In this document: positions 8,935 through 17,492 of the stretch, piece by piece
Numbering within the stretch: position 1 is the stretch's first letter
Layout: each line of letters begins with the position of its first letter
Origin: Hyphomicrobium sp. CS1BSMeth3
Lineage (GTDB): Bacteria > Pseudomonadota > Alphaproteobacteria > Rhizobiales > Hyphomicrobiaceae
Assembly: GCF_900117415.1 (NCBI RefSeq)
Contig: NZ_FPEI01000002.1
Span: forward strand, 124,001 to 188,000
Reading direction: 5' to 3'
Length of the DNA stretch: 64,000 nucleotides
Program-made: the position numbers and the translations under genes
Notes under the pieces: model-generated
Seen by the model: only the letters and a program-made list of their open reading frames with translations
Told to the model about the DNA's origin: nothing
Databases searched by the model: none

Positions 8935-10158
8935 TCACCCGCCGCGCATATCCTTCACGGGCAACAGCAGCACCGCTCCGGCGATGGTCGTGAGAGCCGC
9001 GATGGCGCCGTAAGCCGAAAGGTAGCTGCCGGTCGCGGTGATCGCGACGCTGCCCAGTGAGGGCATCACGAGCACGCCGAAGAACATGGCCGCCGAGCCG
9101 AGGCCCGTCGCTTCCGTCCGCCGCGCGCCGCCGAGGCGCGCATACTCCGCATAGGCGAGGCCGGTGAAGCCGCTGGCCGTCGCACCGGCGACGGCTGCCA
9201 CGGTCATGATCGCCCAAACCGGCCAGCCAGGCGCGAAATTGGCCGCGAACAGCGCTGCTGCGGCCATGACGAACCCCTGAATGGCGAGCATGAGGCGGGC
9301 GTCGACGAAGCGATCCGCCACCCAGCCGAGAATGGGGCGGCTGATGACGCCAGCGAGCTGAAAAGTCGCGAGCGCCCAGCCTGCCGTGACGAGGCCGAGC
9401 CCCGTGCGGCTCGTGACGTGCACGGTCATGAAGGCGACGAAGGCGAGCTGCGCGCCCGAATAGACGAAGCTCGCGAATGTCAGGCGCTGCATGGCGGTGT
9501 TGCCGCGCAAGAGAGCGAACGAGCGCCCGAGCACGCCCTGTCCTGAGACGCTCGTCCGCGAGGCGGCGCTATCCCAATCGCGGCGCGGGATTTCGAGGAG
9601 GAGGATGAGCGCGATGATCGGAATGGCCTGGAGCAACAGCCCGCTCTTCCAGCCGACGGCGAGGGCCAGTGGCGGCATCAGTGTCGCGGCCAGAACACCG
9701 CCGAGCGGCACGCCGATCTGGCGCGTTGAAAGCACCATGTTGAGGATGGCGGGCGGTGTGCGCGGCACGAGCAGATGCGTGCTGACTGGCGCCGTCAGAC
9801 CGTAGGCAATGCCCAGTGCGAAAGCACCGAGCGCCACGCTCAGCGCCGTGCCCTGCGCGCAGATGACGACAAGACCGAGCGCACAGACCAGCACGAACTG
9901 TGCGGCGCGGACGGCGCCATAGCGCGCGATGAAGCCGGCCGCCAGTAGCGACGACACGATGCCGACGCCATAGACGACCGACACGAACATGCCGATGAGT
10001 GCGCCGTCGACGCCGATGTCGCGCGCCACCATCGGCGCTAGCGCGGGTATCGAGTAGGCCGCCATGGTGGCGACCGTCTGCATCGCCATGGTGGCAATGA
10101 GCGGCCAGAGCGGAAAGGCCGTCGGCGCGGCATCTGGCAACGGCGAGCGATCGACCAT
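8935..10158 (-). CDS. MFS transporter
   Basis: Inner-membrane major facilitator with about 12 hydrophobic segments, 407 residues from ATG 10158. A motif-A-like loop (SVVYGVGIVSSLLAAGFIARYGA) follows segment 2, and a second GVISRPILGWVADRF follows the central loop, both typical of MFS carriers. The start is uncertain: an upstream ATG at 10203 has GGGGAGGGGA immediately before it, but that ATG and its purine run lie on the edge of palindromic element B1, so the shorter start is preferred. The substrate cannot be read from sequence. Confidence 0.85.
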   Translation of the reverse strand: MVDRSPLPDAAPTAFPLWPLIATMAMQTVATMAAYSIPALAPMVARDIGVDGALIGMFVSVVYGVGIVSSLLAAGFIARYGAVRAAQFVLVCALGLVVICAQGTALSVALGAFALGIAYGLTAPVSTHLLVPRTPPAILNMVLSTRQIGVPLGGVLAATLMPPLALAVGWKSGLLLQAIPIIALILLLEIPRRDWDSAASRTSVSGQGVLGRSFALLRGNTAMQRLTFASFVYSGAQLAFVAFMTVHVTSRTGLGLVTAGWALATFQLAGVISRPILGWVADRFVDARLMLAIQGFVMAAAALFAANFAPGWPVWAIMTVAAVAGATASGFTGLAYAEYARLGGARRTEATGLGSAAMFFGVLVMPSLGSVAITATGSYLSAYGAIAALTTIAGAVLLLPVKDMRGG

Positions 10159-10201
10159 CAGCGGTGAAATTCCCGCGCGGCGCGCGCCGATATCGGCGCG
10201 C

Positions 10202-10331
10202 ATTCCCCTCCCCCAGCGCCGAAGGCGCGCCTTCGGCGCGAGTGTGGGGAAGGGTTAGGGGTGGGGGGAATCCCTACCGCCAACGTTCTGCAATCCCCCC
10301 CTCCTAACCTCCCCCACAAGGGGGGAGGGAC
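10202..10331. repeat. REPIN-like palindromic element B1 (with hairpin insert)
   Basis: Two inverted GC-rich hairpins around a short centre (CCGCCAACGTTCTGCAATCC). It is almost identical to the reverse complement of element B2 (22295-22397), except that the loop of the left hairpin is replaced by a 24-28-base self-complementary insert containing CGCGCCTTCGGCGCGA (10226-10241). The same 16-mer heads elements C1 and C2. The element lies between the divergent MFS start and the SDR stop. Confidence 0.8.
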
Positions 10332-10381
10332 TGGTGCACAGGTTGGAGCGATGCGGAGCGGCATATGATGGCCGAGCCTAC

Positions 10382-11152
10382 TCATGCCGCGGCGTAGCAG
10401 CCATCGACGTTGTAGGCAGCGCCACTCACGTACTTCGCCCGATCCGAGCAGAGCCACACGACCATCTCCGCGATGTCCTCCGGCGTGCCGAGGCGGCCGA
10501 AAGGAATGCGCGACATGATCTGCTCGCCCTTGCGCTCCATGGGTTCACGCGTCATCTCGGTGACGATGTAGCCAGGGCAGACCGCATTCACGCGGATGTC
10601 CTTCTTCGCATACTCGAGGGCCGCCGTCTTGGTGAGGCCAATGACGCCGTGCTTCGCGGCGACATAGGCCGACGATGTCTCGAGGCCGACGAGCCCCGCA
10701 ATCGAGGCCGTGTTGACGATCGCGCCGCCCTTGCCGTCCGCCAGCATGGCTTTGATCTCGTCGCGCATGCAGAGCCACACGCTCTTCAAGTTGATCTCGA
10801 TCATGCGGTCGAAGGCCTCCTCGGACCAGTCGGCTGTCAGCTTGCCCTGGGCGCCGACCGCATTGCCGGCGATGCCGGCATTGTTGAAGGCGCAGTCGAT
10901 CCGGCCGAACGTCTTCACGACCGTGTCAACCCACGCCTTGACCATCTCCGGCTTCGTGACATCACCGCTGACCGACACGGCCTGACCGCCGCCGGCATTG
11001 ATCATCGCGACGGTTTCCTGCGCACCGTCGGCCAGAAGATCCGACACGACGACGCGCGCGCCTTCACGCGCAAAGGCGAGCGCCGCGGCGCGACCGATGC
11101 CTCGCGCGCCGCCGGTGATCAGTGCCGCCTTGCCTTCGAGCAGTCCAGCCAT
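10382..11152 (-). CDS. SDR-family NAD(P)-dependent oxidoreductase
   Basis: Classical short-chain dehydrogenase, 256 residues. The cofactor-binding motif TGGARGIG is at 13-20 and an Asp in VVVSD near 38 suggests NAD preference. NNAG is at 90-93, the catalytic Ser at 150, and Tyr163/Lys167 in the YxxxK motif. The C-terminal MSRIPFGRLGTPEDIAEMVVWLCSD segment is typical of FabG-like enzymes. The ATG has GGAGG five bases upstream. It lies 33 bases downstream of the decarboxylase gene on the same strand, so co-transcription is likely. Substrate unknown. Confidence 0.9.
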   Translation of the reverse strand: MAGLLEGKAALITGGARGIGRAAALAFAREGARVVVSDLLADGAQETVAMINAGGGQAVSVSGDVTKPEMVKAWVDTVVKTFGRIDCAFNNAGIAGNAVGAQGKLTADWSEEAFDRMIEINLKSVWLCMRDEIKAMLADGKGGAIVNTASIAGLVGLETSSAYVAAKHGVIGLTKTAALEYAKKDIRVNAVCPGYIVTEMTREPMERKGEQIMSRIPFGRLGTPEDIAEMVVWLCSDRAKYVSGAAYNVDGCYAAA

Positions 11153-11185
11153 GGCTTCCTCCGCGATTTATTTGTTCAGCGACGA

Positions 11186-12325
11186 TCAGCCCAGCCTACG
11201 CCGGAACTCCTCGTAGCCGAAAGTCTTGATCACGCGGTAGGTGCCATCCTCCTCCAGCATGGCGAGGTCCGGGAGCGGCGTGCCGTTGAAAGTCGTGTTC
11301 TTCACGAACGAGTACTGCATCATGTCCGAGAAGATCAGCCGGTCGCCGGGTTGCAGCGGCTTGTCGAACGAGTAGTCGCCGATCACGTCGCCGGTCATGC
11401 AGGTCTTGCCGCCGAGAATGTAGCCGTGCGGCTTCTCGCCGGGCGCACCCGCACCGATGATGGCGGGCCGATAGGGCACCTCCAGCACGTCCGGCATGTG
11501 CGTCGAGGCGGACGTGTCGAGGATCGCGATGTCCTGCTCGTTCTTGTGAATGTCGAGCACGGTCGCCACCAGCCAGCCCGTATCGACGACGAGGCCCGCG
11601 CCCGGCTCAAGGATGACCTCGACGCCGAACTCGGCGCGAAAGGCCCTGAGCGCCGCGATCAGGCGATCGACGTTGTAGTGCGGCTTGTTGATGAAGTGGC
11701 CGCCGCCGAAGTTCACCGCCTTCACCTTGCGCACATAGTCGCCGAGCGTGCGCCCGACGTGCTCGATGAGCCCGACCGAGCCATCGTCGAGCGACTCGCA
11801 CAGCGCGTGCGTGTGCAGGATGTCGATCGAGCCCCAAGGCAGCTTATCGATCTCCGCGATCGTCGTGCCGAAGCGCGAGCCGGGCGCGCACGGGTCATAG
11901 AGCGCGCCGCCGAGCGTCGTGTTCGAGTAGCCGGGATTGATGCGGATGCCGACCTTGCGGCCGGCCGCCTGCACGGCGCCGAGATGGCGCGCAATCTGGC
12001 CGGGCGAGTTGAAATAGATGTGGTCGGCAATGCCGACGAGGCGCTCGACCTCGCCGGGCCCATAGGCCGGCGCGTAGACGTGCACCTCCTTGCCGAACTC
12101 CTCGCGGCCGAGGCGTGCCTCCTGCTCGCCGCTCGCGGTCGTGCCGTCGAGCGTGTCGCGCATGAGCGGGAAAGCCGCCGGCATGGCCCAGGCCTTGGTC
12201 GCGAGCAGGATCTTTACGCCCGCCTCGTGCCGGATGCGGGCTGCCGTCGCGAGGTTGCGCTTGAGCAACGCCACGTCGAGAACGTAGGCGGGCGTGCGGA
12301 TATCGGCAGGGAGGCGGGGCGCCAT
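11186..12325 (-). CDS. nspC: Carboxynorspermidine/carboxyspermidine decarboxylase
   Basis: PLP-dependent, fold III (alanine racemase-like) decarboxylase that removes CO2 from carboxynorspermidine or carboxyspermidine in the alternative polyamine pathway. Length is 379 residues, matching NspC. The PLP lysine is in LLATKAWAM (Lys44). Family landmarks are RINPGYS, PCAPGSRFG, NFGGGHFINKPHYN, GGKTCMTGDVIGDYSF and the C-terminal FVKNTTFNG. The usual partner, carboxy(nor)spermidine dehydrogenase, is not adjacent, so the pathway must be completed by a gene elsewhere. Divergent from radA across about 180 bases. Confidence 0.9.
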   Translation of the reverse strand: MAPRLPADIRTPAYVLDVALLKRNLATAARIRHEAGVKILLATKAWAMPAAFPLMRDTLDGTTASGEQEARLGREEFGKEVHVYAPAYGPGEVERLVGIADHIYFNSPGQIARHLGAVQAAGRKVGIRINPGYSNTTLGGALYDPCAPGSRFGTTIAEIDKLPWGSIDILHTHALCESLDDGSVGLIEHVGRTLGDYVRKVKAVNFGGGHFINKPHYNVDRLIAALRAFRAEFGVEVILEPGAGLVVDTGWLVATVLDIHKNEQDIAILDTSASTHMPDVLEVPYRPAIIGAGAPGEKPHGYILGGKTCMTGDVIGDYSFDKPLQPGDRLIFSDMMQYSFVKNTTFNGTPLPDLAMLEEDGTYRVIKTFGYEEFRRRLG

Positions 12326-12504
12326 GGCAGTATCCTTGGGCGTGGGAACGGCTCGGTTGCCAGAGCCTATAGAGCATCCGCGGACGGCGTGCGACAGTGG
12401 GGTGCAGCCGGCCGGAACGGCATGATGTGGGGTTCGCAGGCGTTCACTGCAAGTCCGCGCAGAATCAGGCTATCCAGCATCGCGGATGGGGGCACGGGGA
12501 GCCG

Positions 12505-13932
12505 ATGGCCAAGGCAGCAAAGACGAGCTTCGTCTGTCAGGCGTGCGGCGCGACGTCCTCTCGCTGGGCGGGCAAGTGCACGGCCTGCGGCGAGTGGAAT
12601 ACGATCGTCGAGGAGGCGGGCGTCGCGGCGCTCGCGGCAGCGCCCGGCAGCGGTCTCACGCGCTCGGCCAAGGGCAAGCCTACGCCGCTGGAGACGCTTG
12701 CCGGCAGCACAGCAGAAGCGCCACGCATTCCAACAGGCCTGCCCGAACTCGACCGCGTGACGGGCGGCGGCATCGTGCCCGGCTCGGCGCTGCTCATCGG
12801 CGGCGAGCCCGGCATCGGTAAATCGACGCTTCTGCTTCAGCTCTCGGCGCAGTTCGCCAATGCTGGCCGCCGTGCCATCTACTTCTCGGGCGAGGAAGCC
12901 GCGGCGCAGGTGCGGCTCAGAGCCGAGCGGCTCGGCCTTGCGGCGGCGCCCGTCGCACTCGGCGCCGAGACGAACCTCGCGAACATCCTCGCGACACTCG
13001 AGCAGGGCGGGCGTCCTGATCTCGTGATCATCGACTCCATTCAGACGCTCTGGGCCGATGGTCTCGATGCGGCGCCCGGCACGGTCTCGCAGGTGCGCGC
13101 GGCATCACAGTCGCTCATCCGCTTTGCCAAGCAGTCCGGCGCGGCCATGCTGCTCGTCGGCCACGTCACCAAGGACGGGCAGATCGCGGGCCCCAAGGTC
13201 ATCGAGCACATGGTCGATACCGTGCTCTATTTCGAGGGCGACCGCGGCCATCCCTACCGCATTCTGCGCTCGGTCAAGAATCGCTTCGGCCCGGCGGACG
13301 AGATCGGTGTCTTCGAAATGGTGGAGAGCGGGCTGCGCGAGGTCGCGAACCCGTCGGAGCTATTCCTCGGCGATCGCGACAACAGCGCGCCAGGCACAGC
13401 AGTCTTCGCCGGCATCGAAGGCAGTCGTCCGCTGCTCGTGGAATTCCAGGCGCTCGTGGCACCGTCCTCGCTCGGCACACCGCGCCGCGCGACCGTCGGA
13501 TGGGACTCGAACCGCCTGTCCATGCTGCTCGCCGTGCTGGACGCGCGCTGCGGCGTGAGCTTCTCGCAGGCCGATGTCTATCTGAATGTCGCCGGCGGCC
13601 TGCGCATTGCCGAACCTGCTGCCGATCTTGCAGCCACGGCGGCGCTCGTGTCGTCGCTGCTCGCAACGCCGCTCGCGCCCGATGACGTGTTCTTCGGCGA
13701 GATCAGCCTATCAGGCGCCGTGAGACCGGCAGGGCACATGAATACGCGATTGCGCGAAGCGCACAAGCTCGGCTTCAAGCGGGCAGTCATCCCTGCAGCC
13801 GGCGACATCGACAAGGGCAACGACAAGCCGAAGACCCAGCGCCTGACCCATCTGCGCGAGCTCATCGATATCGTCGGTGGGAGCAAAAGAAGCGCGGCTA
13901 CTTCCTCATCTCGCGCGCGCGGAGAGGACTAG
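12505..13932 (+). CDS. radA: DNA repair protein RadA
   Basis: RecA-like ATPase that promotes branch migration in recombination, 475 residues. A four-Cys zinc finger (Cys11, 14, 25, 28) opens the protein. Walker A GGEPGIGKST is at 99-108, the RadA-specific KNRFG motif is in SVKNRFGPADEIGVFEM, and a Lon-like domain occupies the C-terminal third (DVYLNVAGGLRIAEPAADLA). The start is ATG 12505 with GGGGAG just upstream; residues encoded before it show no conservation. The C-terminal Ser/Arg-rich tail (SKRSAATSSSRARGED) is lineage-specific. Confidence 0.95.
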   Translation: MAKAAKTSFVCQACGATSSRWAGKCTACGEWNTIVEEAGVAALAAAPGSGLTRSAKGKPTPLETLAGSTAEAPRIPTGLPELDRVTGGGIVPGSALLIGGEPGIGKSTLLLQLSAQFANAGRRAIYFSGEEAAAQVRLRAERLGLAAAPVALGAETNLANILATLEQGGRPDLVIIDSIQTLWADGLDAAPGTVSQVRAASQSLIRFAKQSGAAMLLVGHVTKDGQIAGPKVIEHMVDTVLYFEGDRGHPYRILRSVKNRFGPADEIGVFEMVESGLREVANPSELFLGDRDNSAPGTAVFAGIEGSRPLLVEFQALVAPSSLGTPRRATVGWDSNRLSMLLAVLDARCGVSFSQADVYLNVAGGLRIAEPAADLAATAALVSSLLATPLAPDDVFFGEISLSGAVRPAGHMNTRLREAHKLGFKRAVIPAAGDIDKGNDKPKTQRLTHLRELIDIVGGSKRSAATSSSRARGED

Positions 13933-14048
13933 GATGAAATGCGGCAACTCCCCGTGGTGGTGAGCCCCTCTGGCCGCGCGTCCCCCCGGCCCTCTCCTCG
14001 TCACGAAACGGGCGATGTCGGAAGAAGTTCCGCCCTGGCGCCAAAATC

Positions 14049-17000
14049 TCACCCCTCCGCCGTCTTCTCCAAGTGCGCGTGAATGTGCGGATAGACGTCG
14101 CTCGCTGCGTCCTTGCCGAAAATGCAATCGATGTGGCCGTAGCCCTCGATCACGTGACGCGTGTAGAGGTCCGCTCCGTTGCGCGCCGCGAGCCTTGCAA
14201 CCGTGCGCTCCGTGCTCTCGGGCAGGAAGCAGCGGTTGAGCGCGCCGTGAATGAACGTGATCGGGATCGCGAGGCGCTCGAGGTTCGGCACGTAGATATC
14301 GCTGCCGTCGGCGCCGAGGATGGTCTGGTGGCGCGCGATCAGCGCGAGTTGCTTGAAGGCACTGATGTTGGCTTCGCCGAACATCTCCGGCAGCGCGACC
14401 TCGAAGGTCAGATTGTTGAGCTGCGCGGTCTCATAGAGCTGGCCGTAGAGCGCGGTAATGCGGTTCGACGTGGCGCTGCGTGTGCGCTCCTCGCGGCGGA
14501 AGGGTACGAACACGCGGATCATGCCATCGGCGATGCGCCCAGCGACGCCATCCTCGGTCGTCGCGCGCGCGTTGACGTGATCGAGACCCATGACACTGAA
14601 CAGTGAGGGCGCTCGAAGCTGCGCCAGCATCCGCTGCGGGAAATACGGCACGACCACATCCGTCGCGATCTGCGAGATGACCGCCGAGCGCACGCCCTTG
14701 AGCCAGCCGCCGAGCATGGCCATGACGAAGGTCGTGGCGCCGAAACAGTGCGCCATGACTTGCACGCTTTTCGCACCCGTTGCCTTGAGGATCAGGTCCA
14801 CGGCGGGCTGGTAGTCCTCGCGGGCCGCATCATCGGCCGTCCAGAGATCGCGCGCATAAGGGAGGTCGATCGAGGCGCGGTAGTCGAGCAGCCAGCAGTC
14901 GTAGCCGGCGCTGACGAGATACTCGACGAGGTTCGTGTCGATCGTGTCGATCGTATAAATGAGTGACGAGACGCCGAGCCCGTGCGTGAAGAGCACTGGC
15001 CCTTTCTTCCCGCCGGCATAGCGGATGAGCCGCAGGCGCTTGCCATCACCCGTCGTGAAATAGTGAACCTCAGGCTCGCCGACACGCAGGTCGCGCTTCT
15101 TGCGGGCACGCTCGGCATCGAAGCGCTTGAGCGGCGAGAACACACCGCCATAGATGTCGAAGAGCTGGCTCGCGAAGAGCGCGCCGAATTTTGCGACCGC
15201 CGTCGCCCTGTCGCGCGGACCGCTGCCGCCAAGGCCCTGGATGGTCCGCACCTGCTTGGTGAAATCCTTGAGCGCGATCTTCAGCACGCCGAGCCGCTTG
15301 CGGCTGCCGCGACCGCTCCCGTCGGCATCGGTCAGAGTGACGAAGAGCGTCGTCGTATCGCGAATGAGATCGCCCGGCAGGCGGTCGTTGTGCACGACCT
15401 TGTGGCCGGCGAACTGGAAGCGACGGCCGTTGCGCGCCGTGAGCAGCATGTTGTATTCGAAGCGCCGGGTTTCGACGTTGTTCTCGTCGCGGCGCATGAG
15501 ACTGAAGCGGCCGTCCGAGATGTCGAGCGGCTCCGGCGAGAGATGCGGCGCCTCGACAGTACCCGTGAGGGTTCCGGCGTGTGCGGCATCTCTGAGGAAG
15601 ACGTCGATATCGTCGATACGCACCGTGACCGTGAAGGCGAAGTGCTGGTTGATGGTCTCGCCTGTCTTGGCCGCAGTCTCGTAGTTGCCGTCCGTGCTGT
15701 CGGCAATGAAGCCGGCCATGCGCTCGGTGAAGGTCACCCCCGCCGACCGATGTGCCTCGGGCGCCGGCATGAGCGAGATGACCGACGCATTCGGGATCGG
15801 TGCATCCGTGAGCGCACGGCCGAGATCGCGCGCGAGATGGATCATCGCGCGTTCGGCGAGTGCGGTGATGGTCAGCAGCGGGTTCACGCCGAGCGGGCGC
15901 GGAATGATCGAGCCATCGCAGACGTAGAGGCCCTTGTGCACCGCCTGCGGATCGGACGACGCCGCATCGAACACGCGCGCGGTATCGTCCACGACGCCCC
16001 GCTTGGAGTCGAAGCCGATGCCGCAACCGCCGAGCGGATGAACAGTGATGAGGTTCTTGCCGAGGAAGGTGTTCTGGATGGGATTGCGGACGTACGTGGC
16101 GCCATTGGCCCCCGCCGCCTTGATAAGATTTTCCTCGATCTCCTTGAACACGCGCTGACCCGCGACGCCCGGCCAATCCACCTGGATGTCATCGCCGCGC
16201 ATGGCGATCCGGCCCTTGCCATCGTCGTGCGCCATGACGAGGTAGGTCTCGGTATTGTGCATGGCGCCGCGCCAGGCACCGAGGAGGATGCTGTCGAGAC
16301 GGCGCGCCTGCTCCTGCACGGTGTCGATGAGGCCCGTGTCCGTATCCTTGCCGAAGAGCCGCGAGGCCACAGAGAAGGTCGCAGGCAGGATCTCGGCGAG
16401 ACCCGAGGGCAGCACGCCTTCCTCGATGATCATGCCGTCTTCGAGACGGCGCGCCGCCCGCAGATCGATGGCGCCCGTGATGCACGGTCCCGGCGGCGCG
16501 GCGCCCGAGCGCGGCGGATGGCCGATGCCGACAGCGTTCGCCGGCAGATCGCCGTTGTAGGCAAAGGCAAGCACATCGCCGTTGCCTGTGAAGCCCTCGC
16601 CGAGCCGATCGGAAAGCGCGAGCCCTTCCTGGCGCGAACGCAGCAGGATCTCGGTCGAGCCGAGCGCGCCGGCGCCGAGCACGACAATGCCCGCATAGAC
16701 CGAGCGATCAGGCTGGCCGAACCTGTCGCGGCGATTGCGCGTCGGCATGAAGAAGACGCGCCAGCCCTCGCCTTCCTTACGCACATGACTGACGGTCGCC
16801 TCGGTGAAGATCTCCGCGCCATGGCGCACGGCATCGGGCAGATAAGTCATCTGCACGGTATTCTTGGCGCCGACATTGCAGCCCGAGCAGCAGTCGCCGC
16901 AGAGCGTGCACGCGGGCTGCTCGACCCCCGCCGCATTCGGTCCTGCAGTGAAATTGACGTTGATCGGCACCGTCGACATCTCCGTGCCGAGGGCGGCGGC

Positions 17001-17483
17001 CGCCGTCTGCAGGCGCGCGCGCTTGTCGAGGCGCACGGTGTTCGGATAGGGCACGGGCCGCAGCATGCGCGTCGCGCGCTGGAAGCCTTCCTCAAGCGTG
17101 CCTTCGGAGAGGATCGAGGCCGGCCAGCAGGGGTCCTCCCAAACGCGCGGATCCGGCGGCAGCGAGACATTGGCATTGATGAGCGACGTGCCGCCGAGCC
17201 CGCAGCCCGTGAGCACGTGCATGTCGCGCCCGAGGTGCAGATCATAAAGGCCCGTACGGCGGCCGATGTGCCCATCGCCGAGCGTGTACTGCAGCTCGGC
17301 GGTCGCTTCCTCCATGGTGTCCGGGAACGTGCCGCGCTCGAACTCGCGGCCGCGCTCGAGCACTGCGACCTTGAGGCCGATCCGCGCGAGGCGCGAGGCG
17401 GCGACGCCAGCGCCGTAGCCTGAGCCGACGACAACAGCCTCGTACTCCGGCTTCAGCTCATCGAGGCTGGAAGACAGGCGCAT
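14049..17483 (-). CDS. GMC oxidoreductase fused to alpha/beta hydrolase
   Basis: Large fusion, 1144 residues. Residues about 14-560 form a cholesterol-oxidase-like GMC flavoenzyme: FAD motif VVGSGYGAG near 20-27, GCGLGGTSLINANV near 93-106, a Cys cluster (C-x2-C-x2-CC-x2-C) near 192-202, and catalytic-type His in HPLGGCGIG with Asn in LGVNPLLTI. Residues about 560-800 are a beta-rich linker domain without a name I can give. Residues about 800-1144 are an alpha/beta hydrolase with oxyanion HGLG near 834 and a nucleophile elbow MAHCFGA in which Cys (about 913) replaces Ser; a late His is in EGYGHIDCIFG. ATG 17483 follows a GAGGA that overlaps the upstream stop, so it is coupled to the paralog before it. 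A lipid or sterol substrate is plausible. Confidence 0.85.
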   Translation of the reverse strand: MRLSSSLDELKPEYEAVVVGSGYGAGVAASRLARIGLKVAVLERGREFERGTFPDTMEEATAELQYTLGDGHIGRRTGLYDLHLGRDMHVLTGCGLGGTSLINANVSLPPDPRVWEDPCWPASILSEGTLEEGFQRATRMLRPVPYPNTVRLDKRARLQTAAAALGTEMSTVPINVNFTAGPNAAGVEQPACTLCGDCCSGCNVGAKNTVQMTYLPDAVRHGAEIFTEATVSHVRKEGEGWRVFFMPTRNRRDRFGQPDRSVYAGIVVLGAGALGSTEILLRSRQEGLALSDRLGEGFTGNGDVLAFAYNGDLPANAVGIGHPPRSGAAPPGPCITGAIDLRAARRLEDGMIIEEGVLPSGLAEILPATFSVASRLFGKDTDTGLIDTVQEQARRLDSILLGAWRGAMHNTETYLVMAHDDGKGRIAMRGDDIQVDWPGVAGQRVFKEIEENLIKAAGANGATYVRNPIQNTFLGKNLITVHPLGGCGIGFDSKRGVVDDTARVFDAASSDPQAVHKGLYVCDGSIIPRPLGVNPLLTITALAERAMIHLARDLGRALTDAPIPNASVISLMPAPEAHRSAGVTFTERMAGFIADSTDGNYETAAKTGETINQHFAFTVTVRIDDIDVFLRDAAHAGTLTGTVEAPHLSPEPLDISDGRFSLMRRDENNVETRRFEYNMLLTARNGRRFQFAGHKVVHNDRLPGDLIRDTTTLFVTLTDADGSGRGSRKRLGVLKIALKDFTKQVRTIQGLGGSGPRDRATAVAKFGALFASQLFDIYGGVFSPLKRFDAERARKKRDLRVGEPEVHYFTTGDGKRLRLIRYAGGKKGPVLFTHGLGVSSLIYTIDTIDTNLVEYLVSAGYDCWLLDYRASIDLPYARDLWTADDAAREDYQPAVDLILKATGAKSVQVMAHCFGATTFVMAMLGGWLKGVRSAVISQIATDVVVPYFPQRMLAQLRAPSLFSVMGLDHVNARATTEDGVAGRIADGMIRVFVPFRREERTRSATSNRITALYGQLYETAQLNNLTFEVALPEMFGEANISAFKQLALIARHQTILGADGSDIYVPNLERLAIPITFIHGALNRCFLPESTERTVARLAARNGADLYTRHVIEGYGHIDCIFGKDAASDVYPHIHAHLEKTAEG

Positions 17484-17492
17484 TGGCAATCC

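Noticed and set aside
10334-12760. An 808-codon open frame running antisense to the SDR and nspC genes and into radA
   Set aside because: It opposes two conserved genes, spans a repeat element and shows no domain; a shadow frame.
13933-14048. A degenerate copy of a REP-like element after radA
   Set aside because: GGAGAGGACTAGGATG and CCGGCCCTCTCCTCG fragments resemble family A arms, but pairing is too poor and the layout too broken to call.
14982-17423. An 813-codon open frame antisense to the GMC fusion
   Set aside because: Long antisense frames are a by-product of high GC at third positions. It has no ribosome-binding site, reads as Arg/Glu/Asp/Ala-rich without motifs, and opposes a clearly conserved protein.
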